From positions 186,002 to 250,001 of the forward strand of contig PLZS01000099.1 of the NCBI GenBank assembly GCA_003153555.1: a stretch of 64,000 nucleotides of DNA, read 5' to 3'. This document shows positions 36,525-46,544 of the stretch, piece after piece. The notes beneath the pieces were generated by a model. It searched no databases, was not told the origin of the DNA, and worked only from the letters and a program-made list of their open reading frames with translations. A program made the translations under genes and the position numbers. Positions within the stretch are counted from its first letter, which is position 1; each line of letters opens with the position of its first letter. This stretch comes from Candidatus Melainabacteria bacterium (GTDB lineage: Bacteria; Cyanobacteriota; Vampirovibrionia; Obscuribacterales; Obscuribacteraceae).

Positions 36525-37628
36525 TCAATCTTTGGCTCTTTCGACAGCGCAATTCACAGTCGTGACATTGGCACCGCTAGCAGTGACATCTTCAAGTTTT
36601 GCCCAGCTCAATAAATCAGCTGCGGCGGCAGGAACGTCATCACCGCTGACGGTGAGTTCATATGGTGCGTGCTTCGCGATCTGCTTGTCATACATGGGAT
36701 CGTAATATTCGGTCAGGAGCGCCTCTACAGCTTCAGGCAAGTGACCGTTCATGCCGAGAGCGATGATTTCCTGTGTTCTTTTGGCGCCTATGCGTTCGCG
36801 CAAAAGTTGCATAGATGAAAGAGCTTCTTGTTTCACGCCCTCACTAAAAATCCCAGCGTAATCCTTGACGATTCTTTGCACTCTGGTGTCAATTGAGCAG
36901 TCCACTAAAATACGACGACCTCGGTTTATTCTCTCGACTAGAAAATCAGGCAACGATAATTTACCGATTTTTCGACCTTCAGCTTCTAGAAAGACCGGTC
37001 CATCCTTAAATTCGCGCAGTTTCAGCCAGACCTCGGACTCAAAGTTCTTTTGTGTAGGTTGAGCTTGGAGACCTAAAGCACCAAATACGGAGCCACGATG
37101 ATTAGCGATGACTTCAAGATTTAAAACCTGTCCGCCCAATTTTTCAAGAGCACAAAGAATTTCGGATTTACCGGCACCAGTCTGTCCATGCAAAACGATA
37201 GACTGAAAGGTATATTTGTCGCCAGTAAAATCTTCGATCACGTGTTTACGCCAGGCTTTGAATCCACCGGACAAGCGCCAGCAATCTATGCCGACCACGG
37301 TCAAAAAGCTGGCGACAGTTTCGCTGCGCAGACCTCCACGCCAGCAGTGAACTACAATGTGTTGACCGGGTTGCTTCAGTTCTATAATCCGGTCGACAAT
37401 GTCAGGAATTTTTGGAGAGATTATCTTCAAAGCTTTTCGGCGCGCCACCATTTCGCCTTCAGTGGCATAAATGGTGCCAACCACGACACGCTCTTCGTCC
37501 TCCAAGAGTGGGATGTTAACCGAATTTGGAATGTATTCAGCGTCATGCTCACAAGGAGAACGTACGTCAATTACCAACGGATCCCGCAGTTCAAACAAGC
37601 GATCGGCTGATAACTCACGCCAAGTCAT
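36525..37628 (-). CDS. mnmH: tRNA 2-selenouridine synthase
   Basis: 367 residues. Rhodanese domain 1-125 with the active Cys95 in HCWRGGLRSE, as in SelU/MnmH; P-loop GQTGAGKS (148-155) and the conserved SLLLRE-like C-terminal half follow. The enzyme geranylates and then selenates 2-thiouridine in the wobble position of tRNAs for Lys, Glu and Gln. Its ATG overlaps the end of rnj by 4 bp, so the two are translationally coupled. It implies that selenophosphate is made (selD elsewhere) or that the enzyme only works as a geranyltransferase. Confidence 0.93.
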   Translation of the reverse strand: MTWRELSADRLFELRDPLVIDVRSPCEHDAEYIPNSVNIPLLEDEERVVVGTIYATEGEMVARRKALKIISPKIPDIVDRIIELKQPGQHIVVHCWRGGLRSETVASFLTVVGIDCWRLSGGFKAWRKHVIEDFTGDKYTFQSIVLHGQTGAGKSEILCALEKLGGQVLNLEVIANHRGSVFGALGLQAQPTQKNFESEVWLKLREFKDGPVFLEAEGRKIGKLSLPDFLVERINRGRRILVDCSIDTRVQRIVKDYAGIFSEGVKQEALSSMQLLRERIGAKRTQEIIALGMNGHLPEAVEALLTEYYDPMYDKQIAKHAPYELTVSGDDVPAAAADLLSWAKLEDVTASGANVTTVNCAVERAKD

Positions 37629-39388
37629 CTTGGCTCTATAGACTTGGCTGCTTTAGGCGGCGCTGATTTTACTTTTTTCGCTGACACCTGATGCACAAGT
37701 ACATGCACAAGCGGCTTGGCGCGCATCTTCTCAGCAAAGTATCTGTTAAGAGCACCCTGAATGAAGTGCGACAGATCATGTTCTTCCAGAGCATTCACGG
37801 TCGGTTTCACATGCAGTATGTTTCTCACTTCACCTTGAACTTTGATCACGAATTCTTCAGGCGACAATCCCCGCGGAAGAATAATACCTTTCAAGCCAAC
37901 ATCTGGACCAGCAATTATCTGTTTCTTTTCGTCGAGTGTAATAGCAATGGTGACTAATCCGTCATCAGCCAGGTGACGCCGTTCTTCGACGATCTCTTCA
38001 TTGATATGCCAGGCGCGAGAAGAATCGATGAGAATTACTCCGGCTTTGACCCTTCCGTTCTTCAAGCCGCGGTCTTTGTTCAACTCGAGAACATCACCAT
38101 TTTCCAAAACGAAGCAATTTTGCTCTTCCAATCCGCAATCAACTGCAAGTTCAGCATGCTTGACCAACATCCGATACTCACCGTGAATAGGCATGAAAAA
38201 CTTTGGTTTGCACAGGTTGATCATCAACTTCTGCTCTTCCCGACACGCGTGACCGGAGACGTGAACACCCGCATCCCGTCCGTAGATAACATCGGCACCG
38301 CGGATGAAGAGAGCATTGATCGTGTTAGCGACAGAACGTTCGTTTCCAGGAATTGGTGTCGCCGATATAACAACTGTGTCGCCCGGCATGATCTTGATCT
38401 GTTTGTGTTCGTCGTTTGCGATACGCGTCAATGCTGATAGTGGTTCACCCTGGCTGCCGGTTGTGAGAATGACAACTTTGTTGTGAGGAAGCTTGCTGAT
38501 TTGGTCAATGGGGAGCAACAATCCATCAGGGAATGTCATGTAACCTAGTTCCCGCGCAATTCCAGCGAGATTCAACATTGATCGACCAAGAATCGAAACT
38601 TTGCGATCGTATTTCATTGCGGCCTGCAACACCTGCCGAATGCGATGAACATTGCTGGCAAATGTGGTGACAATTATTCGCTTTGGTGCGTTGGCAAATA
38701 CTTCGTTGATTTTTTTCCAGACCGTTTTTTCCGAAGGCGTGAATCCTTCTCGCTCTGTATTAGTGCTATCGCTCATGAGCATCAGAACGCCTTCATCTGC
38801 CGCTTTCGTCAGGCTGGCAATGTCGAAGAGTTCGCCATCAACAGGTGTGAAATCGAATTTGAAATCGCCAGTGTGGATCAAAGTGCCAACGGGGGTGTTG
38901 ATAATCAGACTAAAGGAATCTGCTATTGAATGCGTGCAGCGAATAAATTGAACGGTAAAGCAACCAATCTTCACTTTTTGGCGAGGTCGAACTTTTCTCA
39001 TTACGGTGCGACTCTCTAGCCCACCTTCCTTGAGTTTACCTTCCAAGAGACCGATGGCCAGGGCTGGTCCATAGATGACAGGAATACTGATTTCTTTGAG
39101 AATAAAGGGGATGCCACCAATATGATCTTCATGTCCGTGAGTGACCGCGAGACCTCTCAGTCGATCTTGATTTTCGACTAAAAATGAAATGTCGGGTAGC
39201 ACCAGATCGACACCAATCATATCCTCATTGGGAAATGCCAGCCCCGCATCGACAAGCATGATATCGTCACCGTAACAGATGGCAAGTGTGTTTTTGCCAA
39301 TTTCACCGAGTCCGCCAAGTGGAATAATCTTGAGTACATTCGTGCCCAGTTCGACTTCACCTGACCCATTTTTTTCGACTGCCACCAT
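37625..39388 (-). CDS. rnj: Ribonuclease J
   Basis: 587 residues. Metallo-beta-lactamase/beta-CASP nuclease with the zinc motif HGHEDHIGG (84-92), the later His in IRCTHSIADS, and the beta-CASP region to about 440; C-terminal domain ending in a Lys-rich tail. RNase J is a 5'-exo- and endonuclease of mRNA decay and rRNA maturation. It follows dapA by 11 bp, the same asd-dapA-rnj order as in cyanobacteria such as Synechocystis. Confidence 0.96.
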   Translation of the reverse strand: MVAVEKNGSGEVELGTNVLKIIPLGGLGEIGKNTLAICYGDDIMLVDAGLAFPNEDMIGVDLVLPDISFLVENQDRLRGLAVTHGHEDHIGGIPFILKEISIPVIYGPALAIGLLEGKLKEGGLESRTVMRKVRPRQKVKIGCFTVQFIRCTHSIADSFSLIINTPVGTLIHTGDFKFDFTPVDGELFDIASLTKAADEGVLMLMSDSTNTEREGFTPSEKTVWKKINEVFANAPKRIIVTTFASNVHRIRQVLQAAMKYDRKVSILGRSMLNLAGIARELGYMTFPDGLLLPIDQISKLPHNKVVILTTGSQGEPLSALTRIANDEHKQIKIMPGDTVVISATPIPGNERSVANTINALFIRGADVIYGRDAGVHVSGHACREEQKLMINLCKPKFFMPIHGEYRMLVKHAELAVDCGLEEQNCFVLENGDVLELNKDRGLKNGRVKAGVILIDSSRAWHINEEIVEERRHLADDGLVTIAITLDEKKQIIAGPDVGLKGIILPRGLSPEEFVIKVQGEVRNILHVKPTVNALEEHDLSHFIQGALNRYFAEKMRAKPLVHVLVHQVSAKKVKSAPPKAAKSIEPR

Positions 39389-39399
39389 GTAACTCCTGA

Positions 39400-40317
39400 T
39401 TAGACGACCGATGACTTGGCAATCAGATCAGCTTCTTTCAAAAGTTGATCGATGACTTGTTTTTGATGTTTATCTAGAGGCACTAGCGGTAAACGCAAGT
39501 GCTCTGTGCAAATTCCTAGCACTGAGAGCGCATATTTCACACAAGTCGGATTGGGAGCTGCGAACAATCCTTTAAAAATCGGCAAGAATTTATAATGCTT
39601 TTCTCGAGCAGCATCGAGTCGCCCAGCAAAAAAATCATCAACCATGTCCGAAATCGGCTGACCAACAACGTGACTAGCTACGCTGATGATTCCAGACGCG
39701 CCAATTGATAGGAACGGCAAAGTGAGGTAATCATCGCCAGAATAGATTTTGAAGGACTCCCGCGCCTTGCCGGCGATCTCTGCGGACTGCTCAACGCTTC
39801 CTGTCGAATCTTTTAAAGCATAAATATTATGATTACTTTCAATCATTTCGAGCATGGTATCAGGTGTGATGTTGACACCAGTTCGACCAGGAATGTTGTA
39901 GACAATGATTGGCAGGCTGGTCGATTTGGCAATCTCACCGAAATGCTTCAGCATGCCTGCCTGGCTCGGTTTGTTGTAGTACGGTGCCACAACCAAGAGT
40001 CCATCAGCGCCCAAGCTTTGTGCTTCCTGTGAGGCTTTGATAGATTTTGCGGTGGCATTGTAGCCAGTGCCCATAACGACCTTGGCTTTACCCTTCGCCA
40101 CGTTGATCACAGCTTTGAGCAGATCACGTTTTTCGGAATCTTCAAGGGTGGGGCTTTCACCCGTAGTTCCAGAAACGACGAGACAAGTTGTTCCGGTCGA
40201 GAGAAGGTGTTTGACAAGTTTCTCAGTCGCCTTGAAGTCAACTTTCAACTCATCGTCGAACGGCGTAACCATTGCAGTCATCACACGCCCAAATAGTGGC
40301 GCGTCAGTTTTGATCAC
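39400..40317 (-). CDS. dapA: 4-hydroxy-tetrahydrodipicolinate synthase
   Basis: 305 residues. Condenses pyruvate with aspartate semialdehyde in the lysine/diaminopimelate pathway. Schiff-base Lys169 in ALKDSTGS, Tyr140 in YNIPGRTG, and the SGTTGESPT motif at 49-57 are all present. 38 bp after asd. Confidence 0.97.
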   Translation of the reverse strand: MIKTDAPLFGRVMTAMVTPFDDELKVDFKATEKLVKHLLSTGTTCLVVSGTTGESPTLEDSEKRDLLKAVINVAKGKAKVVMGTGYNATAKSIKASQEAQSLGADGLLVVAPYYNKPSQAGMLKHFGEIAKSTSLPIIVYNIPGRTGVNITPDTMLEMIESNHNIYALKDSTGSVEQSAEIAGKARESFKIYSGDDYLTLPFLSIGASGIISVASHVVGQPISDMVDDFFAGRLDAAREKHYKFLPIFKGLFAAPNPTCVKYALSVLGICTEHLRLPLVPLDKHQKQVIDQLLKEADLIAKSSVV

Positions 40318-40355
40318 TGTTCATACCTCACGATCACGTTTGAGTCCACTTCCTT

Positions 40356-41399
40356 TTAGGTTGTTACCGGCTGCATCAATAAATTGTGTTCGACGACATA
40401 CTCTGCGATTCGAACAGCGTTGAGCGCCGCACCGATTCGAAGATTATCTGCCACCACCCAAAGATTGAGACCATTTTCGGATGAAGTATCTCTGCGAATG
40501 CGGCCAACGAATACCGGATCTTTTCCAGCAGCATCAAGCGGTGTTGGATAAATGCCTTTGTCCGGTTCGTCCCACACTTCAATAATCGGGCTGTTGGCTA
40601 ATGCCTCGCGCGCTTGGTGCGGACTGACGGCGCGTTCGAGATCAACTGTGACAGCTTCGCTATGGCTGATTGACACAGGCACACGCACAGCTGTGCATGT
40701 GACAGGCAGATCTGGTAGTTCTAAAATCTTGCGAGTCTCTTCGACGACTTTCATCTCTTCTTTGCTGTAACCGTTCTCCAAAAACACATCGATATGAGGA
40801 ATTAAATTGAAAGCGATTTGACGTTGGAAAACTTGAGGTGAATAATCCTCGTCATTCATGATCGCTCTAGTTTGATTCTCGAGTTCGTCCATCGCCTCTT
40901 TACCGGCACCGCTTACCGATTGATAAGTAGAGACAATAACGCGTTTCAATCCACCCAGTTCATGCAAAGGTTTGAGCACAACGACCAATTGGGCAGTCGA
41001 ACAGTTGGGATTGGCGATAATTCCCTTATGAGTTTTCAAAACATGACCATTCACTTCAGGCACCACAAGTGGTACTGAAGGATCCATTCTAAATGCGTTA
41101 GAATTATCGATCACGACCGCACCTTGCTCGACGGCTAGCGGTGCGAGCTTTTCTATGATTTCTGAACCAGCCGAGGCTAATACAATGTCTATGCCCTTGA
41201 ATGCTTCAGGGTTAATTTCTTGAACGGGGTAGTTTTTACCCTTAAATGCGATGGTCAGATCTTTAGAACGAGCGCTGGCCAAAAGGCGTAACTCTCCAAT
41301 GGGGAAGTTTCTTTCTTCCAAGACCCGCAACAATTCTTGCCCGACTCTACCTGTGGCACCAACGATGGCTACGTTGATGGGTCGCACTGACTTCTTCAT
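40356..41399 (-). CDS. asd: Aspartate-semialdehyde dehydrogenase
   Basis: 347 residues. NADP-binding GATGRVGQE (14-22), the catalytic Cys133 in NPNCSTAQ, the SVSGAGKEA segment and the catalytic His in VPVSISHSEAV region. Reduces aspartyl phosphate to the semialdehyde, the substrate of dapA next door. Lies 17 bp after dapB. Confidence 0.97.
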   Translation of the reverse strand: MKKSVRPINVAIVGATGRVGQELLRVLEERNFPIGELRLLASARSKDLTIAFKGKNYPVQEINPEAFKGIDIVLASAGSEIIEKLAPLAVEQGAVVIDNSNAFRMDPSVPLVVPEVNGHVLKTHKGIIANPNCSTAQLVVVLKPLHELGGLKRVIVSTYQSVSGAGKEAMDELENQTRAIMNDEDYSPQVFQRQIAFNLIPHIDVFLENGYSKEEMKVVEETRKILELPDLPVTCTAVRVPVSISHSEAVTVDLERAVSPHQAREALANSPIIEVWDEPDKGIYPTPLDAAGKDPVFVGRIRRDTSSENGLNLWVVADNLRIGAALNAVRIAEYVVEHNLLMQPVTT

Positions 41400-41416
41400 T
41401 TATCCTCGTCTCCTCC

Positions 41417-42271
41417 CTAATGGACATTTTGCATCAGCACGCGATCTAGTCCCACAACCATGTGGTCAAAATCGAGTACTGATTTCAAAGCAAGCAATAT
41501 ACCTTTGGTAAAACAACTGGTGTTAAAACTGTCATGTTTGATCGTCAAAAGCTCGCCGTCAGAGCCAAACAGCACTTCTTGATGAGAAATCAAACCAGGC
41601 AGTCTGAGCGAATGCACCCGGATGCCGGCATCACTTTTGCCACCACGAGATCCAGCCATCAACTCTTTTTCATTCACGACTTGCGGGTTAAAGTTATTCC
41701 CTACTTCTGCCATCTTCTTAAGAGTGTGCATGGCTGTGCCAGAAGGAGCATCCACCTTATTAGTGTGGTGCATCTCGACGACTTCAACATTTGGAAAGAT
41801 GCATGCGGCTTGGCGCGCGAATTCCATCATCAAGACTGCTCCAACTGAAAAGTTGGGCACCAACATGGCACCAATTTTCAATTTGGAAGACAACTTAGAT
41901 AACTCCTCCAGGCTCTCCGGGGAAATGCCCGATGTGCCTATAACTGGGTGGATTCCCTGCTCAAGAGCGCGTTTCGCATTAGCGACAGCGACATCGGCCT
42001 TGGTGAAATCCAGAAGTACATCCGGTTTGCACCCAGCCACAGAGTCCAAAAAATCGTTGCTGACAAGTATAGCAGTGTTACTGTCAGGCGCCACACCTGC
42101 TATTGAGCGCACGTCCGTGCCGACATAGGATGCCGACGCGCTGCCATAGGCGCCAACCAGCTCAAACTCGGGGTTTGAGAAGATCGCCTGAGCGCTCGCG
42201 CGTCCCATTCGACCGTTTATCCCGGCTATAACTACCTTTACAGTTCTGGTTGAAACTCCCGGCTCGCTCAT
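41417..42271 (-). CDS. dapB: 4-hydroxy-tetrahydrodipicolinate reductase
   Basis: 284 residues. NAD(P)H-binding GINGRMGR (17-24), DFTKADVA, GTSGIS, and the substrate motif EMHHTNKVDAPSGTA with the catalytic His/Lys. Third enzyme of the branch encoded by this cluster; 19 bp after dut. Confidence 0.97.
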   Translation of the reverse strand: MSEPGVSTRTVKVVIAGINGRMGRASAQAIFSNPEFELVGAYGSASASYVGTDVRSIAGVAPDSNTAILVSNDFLDSVAGCKPDVLLDFTKADVAVANAKRALEQGIHPVIGTSGISPESLEELSKLSSKLKIGAMLVPNFSVGAVLMMEFARQAACIFPNVEVVEMHHTNKVDAPSGTAMHTLKKMAEVGNNFNPQVVNEKELMAGSRGGKSDAGIRVHSLRLPGLISHQEVLFGSDGELLTIKHDSFNTSCFTKGILLALKSVLDFDHMVVGLDRVLMQNVH

Positions 42272-42290
42272 TCACAACTCCTGATCAGCA

Positions 42291-42770
42291 TCACGCCTGT
42301 CCTCGATACTCGGAAGTCCAGACCGTCTTGCCTGTTGAGCCGAAACCACCTGCACCACGCACGTCGCTTGGAGAAAGTTCGTCAACTTCCTCTATTTCAA
42401 CGTATGGTATTGGCTGCACAACCAGCTGAGCGACACGCTCGCCGGGCTCAAAAGTGTATGTCTCAGTGCCGTGATTGATTAGCAAGACAATCACTTCGCC
42501 TCGGTAATCGGAATCTATTGTGCCAACGCAGTTTGTCAGGGTGATTCCCGCTTTGGCAGCCAATCCGGATCGTGGCACGACCTGACCTTGATGACGCTCG
42601 GGAATCTCAATTTGAATTCCGGTGGGCATCTGCATGCGTTCGCCGGCCCGAAGCTCCACTGGCTTCGGAATCGCCGCAGCTAGGTCTAGCCCCGCCGCCC
42701 CAGGCGTGCCATACGTCGGCAGAGCCACACAGTGCGGCAGTCTCTTCACCTTCAGTTTAACGACATTCAT
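42291..42770 (-). CDS. dut: dUTP diphosphatase (trimeric)
   Basis: 159 residues. The five motifs are visible: AAGLDLAAA, PRSGLAAKAGITL, GTIDSDYRGEV with the catalytic Asp, ERVAQLVVQP, and RGAGGFGSTGK at the C-terminal arm. Hydrolyses dUTP to dUMP. Extra C-terminal 10 residues after the arm are unremarkable. Confidence 0.97.
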   Translation of the reverse strand: MNVVKLKVKRLPHCVALPTYGTPGAAGLDLAAAIPKPVELRAGERMQMPTGIQIEIPERHQGQVVPRSGLAAKAGITLTNCVGTIDSDYRGEVIVLLINHGTETYTFEPGERVAQLVVQPIPYVEIEEVDELSPSDVRGAGGFGSTGKTVWTSEYRGQA

Positions 42771-42810
42771 TGTTTAATTCCTTATCGCACACCAATCGGT
42801 GGGATTTGAC

Positions 42811-44064
42811 CTAGCAAGCCAGCTCGTAACTAGCCTGCAACTCGGATTCCGGACCGACCACAATCATCGAAAGCAAATCAGGCTTGATCAGCGCATTTGC
42901 TAGATCCTTGATTTGAGCGCTGGTTACACGATCGATGTCAGCCACAATTTCTTCAACAGTCAACTGTCTTCCGTAAAACAGCTCACCATAAGCACTTCGA
43001 GCCGTTCGATTGCGCATAGACTCCAGCCCTAACAAAAGTTCACTGCGCAATTGGATTTTCCCGCGATTAATTTCGGCATCTGTAAAACCATCGCTCTTCA
43101 TTCTCAGAAACTCTTCAGATATCAGGTCTAACACCGTGCCCACCTGTTTTGGACTGGCACCAGCATAGACACCAAACAATCCATTTTCGCGATGGCTCTC
43201 CCGAAAGCTGTTGATGGTATAGACCAAGCCGCGTTTTTCGCGAACCTCTTGAAAGAGGCGTGATGACATATTTCCACCGAGGCAAAGATCCAAAATTGCG
43301 AAAACATAGCGTTGCTCGTCTGTGATTTTCAAACCATCACTAACAATGGAAATGTGCGCTTGCTCGATATCCCGATGCTTGACTGCACGGTACTTATGCA
43401 TCTTCGGGGCGCCAACCTTCTTCTGAGCGCTGCCCGGCTTCATATCCGAAATTGCCGCGGCGATTTGATCGATTGCCTTTTGCTCGTCAAAGTTGCCGGC
43501 AATGGAAATTACCAGTCGCTCTGGACGATAAAATTGATCGACATGCGCGCGCACAATCTTTTCGTCGATTCCAGAAACCGTCTCAAATGTGCCGGTGATA
43601 GGCAGTCCTAGAGGATGGCCGGGCCAGATATTCAGGATCAAAGTTTCATGCGCATAATCTTCAGGATCGTCGTCATACATCTTGATCTCTTCAAGTATGA
43701 CTTGACGCTCTAGCTCGAAATCGTCTTTATCGAGGTTTGCATCTACGATCATATCCAAAAGCAAGTCGACGGCAACATGCAGTTGATCGCCCATAACACG
43801 CCCATAGAAGCACGTATTTTCTTTCCCAGTTGCAGCCCCGAGACTTCCTCCCACATCCTCAATTTCTTGCGAAATCTCTTGAGCAGTACGTTTCGAGGTG
43901 CCTTTAAACAACATATGTTCCAGACAATGAGAGACGCCATTATTGTGCTCATTCTCATCTTCCGAGCCCACATCGACCCACACGCCGATGGATGCTGAAT
44001 AAACCTCATTCACTACTTCAGTTAGGATGCGCGCTCCATTTGGCAAAGTAGTCTTTTGAATCAT
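42811..44064 (-). CDS. M16 family zinc protease (PqqL/YmxG-like)
   Basis: 417 residues. Inverted zinc motif HCLEH (46-50) with the downstream Glu in ERQVILEEIKMYDDDPEDYAHE; C-terminal non-catalytic half has the R-Y pair region (RGLVYTINSF). Processing-peptidase-like enzymes of this single-chain type degrade peptides; the cyanobacterial and Bacillus orthologues lie near the same lysine genes. It is the first gene of the dut-dapB-asd-dapA-rnj-mnmH run and so close to its promoter, in the 166-bp gap before 44231. Confidence 0.93.
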   Translation of the reverse strand: MIQKTTLPNGARILTEVVNEVYSASIGVWVDVGSEDENEHNNGVSHCLEHMLFKGTSKRTAQEISQEIEDVGGSLGAATGKENTCFYGRVMGDQLHVAVDLLLDMIVDANLDKDDFELERQVILEEIKMYDDDPEDYAHETLILNIWPGHPLGLPITGTFETVSGIDEKIVRAHVDQFYRPERLVISIAGNFDEQKAIDQIAAAISDMKPGSAQKKVGAPKMHKYRAVKHRDIEQAHISIVSDGLKITDEQRYVFAILDLCLGGNMSSRLFQEVREKRGLVYTINSFRESHRENGLFGVYAGASPKQVGTVLDLISEEFLRMKSDGFTDAEINRGKIQLRSELLLGLESMRNRTARSAYGELFYGRQLTVEEIVADIDRVTSAQIKDLANALIKPDLLSMIVVGPESELQASYELAC

Positions 44065-44165
44065 TTGGTGTTGATACCCTTTACTACGCTGATCTATATG
44101 CGATCGCGTTAACTAGCTGTATTGACCGGCATTTGCCGGGGCACGGTACATTTTAACATTGCAAA

Positions 44166-44206
44166 GACGGTACCCCACCGCCCTTGGCAAGGCAGTGAGG
44201 CCCGTC
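44166..44206 (-). terminator. Hairpin behind the DUF4173 gene
   Basis: Outer stem GACGG/CCGTC and inner CACTGCC/GGCGGTG (one G-U pair) around an 8-base loop, then TTTGC on the minus strand. It separates the membrane gene from the M16 gene. Confidence 0.4.
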
Positions 44207-44230
44207 CTTTTCAGGAGGATCCGGGAAAAG

Positions 44231-45748
44231 CTAATGTGTGCCTTGATTTGGGATAGAACCGATTGCGTTAATTGCGTTCAACAGAGGAAGATTGTCACGA
44301 ATCGCGTCATACGCTTCGCACCTGGCAAAGTTGAAACTGCGGAGATCGTAATGCCAGGCGTGGTGCTCTTGGTCCACTAAGTTGGCAGCTATCTCCTTCT
44401 GTGTTTCAAAAGGCAATATTGCTACATTGTTCGCTAGATAGGCCGTTGCATCGTTGCTGAGCGACAATGCGTAGGAAACATCGAACGGTTTGCCGCGTTT
44501 TGCATTTTCAATATTTGCCGCGACGATGATCCGATCTGGATTTGCAAATTGCAGAATTGCCACCACTACGAAAGCGGCAGAGCAAGCGGCGAAGGCAAAT
44601 TTGGAACGTTTACCAGTCAAAACTGTGGCAGCAAAAATTACATAGAGAACGGCCATACATCCGATGAATGCTGATACGTAAAATCGCAATTCAGTTAATC
44701 CGTATTCTTGTTGGTACAGATTCATGCGTTGAATTGCTGATGACATAATCACAAACAATAGCCCTATTTGTACGCCCGCTTGGGCTGGAAAGATTTTATC
44801 GAACTTGTCGCGATGTCTTGGTAATAGCCAGTCTCCGACCAAAAGCATTGGTAAAACCAAAGCAGACACAGTGGCTAATTCAAAAAATCCTTTGCGCGCA
44901 TACTCAGCGAAAGACAAACCCGAAGTTGTTTCAACAATGCTTGTGCCACCAAAAAAATAGCGAAACTGCACCATTACGAATGAGAGGAAAAGCAAATTGA
45001 GTAGCGCCAGCATTACATTCAACTCCAACCTACCGAGGTTTGGTTTGAACAGTGGACATTTATCAGCGGGCAGATCCAGTGACTTTTCGGCTGCGAACAT
45101 CGGGCGCAGATAGCCTGCTGTGCACCAACTAAAGCCGATCAAAATTGCCAGATGCATCGAGACATCTGAAAGATTCAAACTCAGTCCTTTGTTTAGCAAG
45201 CCCGCAAAAGCAGCATCGGCACTGATGAAAAGCGAACAAAACAACAGCAGCAGCGGAATGGCAAAGGCGACCCCTCTAATTACTGCGGGCATTTTCCCAA
45301 CTACACTCGGAGGCACCAATCGTCTCCACGGCAGATCAATTTTGATCAGGTTCATCGCCTCGATCAAAGCATCTATGGATGTGACCAAAGATGCAGCAAA
45401 ATATTGAAGGATGCCGCTTGCCTGTGCCACATTTCCCTTGAGAGAAAACGAAAGCATGACAAGACTGAAAAACATCAGAAACATATCGATGCTGTGCAGA
45501 ATTGCGGAGTCGCGCCACATATAGGCAAATGCAGACAAGTTCACCGGAACCAGCCACCATAAGCATTTTCTGTTTACCTCAAGCTTCCTTGCTGCGGTCA
45601 CCAGAGATACCACTAAACTGAGCGTCAGTGACCAGATCAGCACGCTCAGTCCATTCGGGATTGAGCGCACGATGCTGTCGTGGAAAAGCAAATCGCTAGC
45701 TAATCCAACCATCAGAGCCGCGATCAAAATCTTTATTGAAATTACCAT
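44231..45748 (-). CDS. DUF4173/DUF4153-type polytopic membrane protein
   Basis: 505 residues with about 11-12 transmembrane helices; the signature GLSFAEYARKGFFELATVSALVLPMLL (near 280) identifies the DUF4173 family. The last 90 residues (DVSYALSLSNDATAYLANN...) are soluble. The family's role is unknown; members occur in Actinobacteria, Bacilli and Cyanobacteria relatives. It stands alone on the minus strand with a terminator-like hairpin behind it. Confidence 0.85.
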   Translation of the reverse strand: MVISIKILIAALMVGLASDLLFHDSIVRSIPNGLSVLIWSLTLSLVVSLVTAARKLEVNRKCLWWLVPVNLSAFAYMWRDSAILHSIDMFLMFFSLVMLSFSLKGNVAQASGILQYFAASLVTSIDALIEAMNLIKIDLPWRRLVPPSVVGKMPAVIRGVAFAIPLLLLFCSLFISADAAFAGLLNKGLSLNLSDVSMHLAILIGFSWCTAGYLRPMFAAEKSLDLPADKCPLFKPNLGRLELNVMLALLNLLFLSFVMVQFRYFFGGTSIVETTSGLSFAEYARKGFFELATVSALVLPMLLVGDWLLPRHRDKFDKIFPAQAGVQIGLLFVIMSSAIQRMNLYQQEYGLTELRFYVSAFIGCMAVLYVIFAATVLTGKRSKFAFAACSAAFVVVAILQFANPDRIIVAANIENAKRGKPFDVSYALSLSNDATAYLANNVAILPFETQKEIAANLVDQEHHAWHYDLRSFNFARCEAYDAIRDNLPLLNAINAIGSIPNQGTH

Positions 45749-46245
45749 TTTTCACTCCAAAGGATTGGACCTGCAGTGCAGAAGCAATATTGCTGCCTCT
45801 CTAACATGCAGTTCCTTGGTCGTTTTCTCTTACCCATCGCCATTTCTCCGACGGCACAAAGCAGGCGCACGAGCTGTCTTGCTCATTGCGCGGGATTAGT
45901 GGTGTTAGCGATCCGTGATACTGAATTCAGCATACGCCTGCAAGTTGGATCGATCAACGTTGCCTGGACGACAAAGATGGCTCGTAAACACGCTAAAGCG
46001 GGAACACACTGTACGCTTGCTTGTTCGTTTAACATCAAGTAAAGCCTGCGTAAAGTCAAGTGAGCAGAATTAATCTGCTACACGCATCTGTATGACTCGC
46101 TTCTATCGATGCAATTAATCTAGTAGATCAGAATGATCTTCATATGCGAAGTAGTGCCATCGACATGCCCATGCATGGTCCAGAAATATTATCGAAAAGA
46201 AAACGGAATGGCGAAGAAATGGCTAGCACTGAATGTGGTGCCCAC
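45749..46245. other. Intergenic region without gene
   Basis: About 500 bp. I see a short palindrome (AGCAATATTGCT near 45782) and no credible gene; an 88-residue plus-strand frame has no ribosome-binding site and random composition. The promoter of the DUF4173 gene should lie at its left edge. Confidence 0.4.
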
Positions 46246-46280
46246 GAACAATGCGCCAGAAATAATCCAGCGCATTGTTC
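46246..46280 (-). terminator. Strong hairpin behind the 81-aa gene
   Basis: Perfect 11-bp stem GAACAATGCGC/GCGCATTGTTC with a 13-base loop, 19 bp after the stop of the small gene. No T tract follows, so it may stabilise the mRNA end rather than terminate. Confidence 0.5.
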
Positions 46281-46298
46281 TAGTTATTTAGGATCGGC

Positions 46299-46544
46299 TT
46301 ACTGAGCTGGTGCTTCCGCAGGAGCAGCAGGAGCTGGTGTAGTGATGTTGATGTTTGGAGCTGCAGGTGCTGGAGCACTAGGAGCTGGAAGAATAGTTGT
46401 GTTATTAGTTGTACTGCCGCCCGACATTGCGCCGGAATTGTAGAAGTAAACTCCACCAACCACTAAGGCGAGTGCCAAAAGAATGCCTAGAATAAGGCCA
46501 ACTGCTGAACTTCCGGAATCTGTGCTTTCTATGATAGTGGTCAT
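46299..46544 (-). CDS. Small membrane protein with Ala/Pro tail, 81 aa
   Basis: One helix at residues 14-32 (AVGLILGILLALALVVGGVYFY), a short Gly/Ser/Thr/Asn linker, and a C-terminal 35 residues of Ala, Pro, Asn and Thr (PAPSAPAPAAPNINITTPAP). AGAGAGGAATTATC before the ATG is a usable ribosome-binding site. The Pro/Ala tail on a single helix is the look of small cyanobacterial membrane proteins; function unknown. Confidence 0.7.
   Translation of the reverse strand: MTTIIESTDSGSSAVGLILGILLALALVVGGVYFYNSGAMSGGSTTNNTTILPAPSAPAPAAPNINITTPAPAAPAEAPAQ

Noticed and set aside
45776..46042. 88-aa plus-strand frame
   Set aside because: No ribosome-binding site, random-looking composition, no neighbours on that strand.
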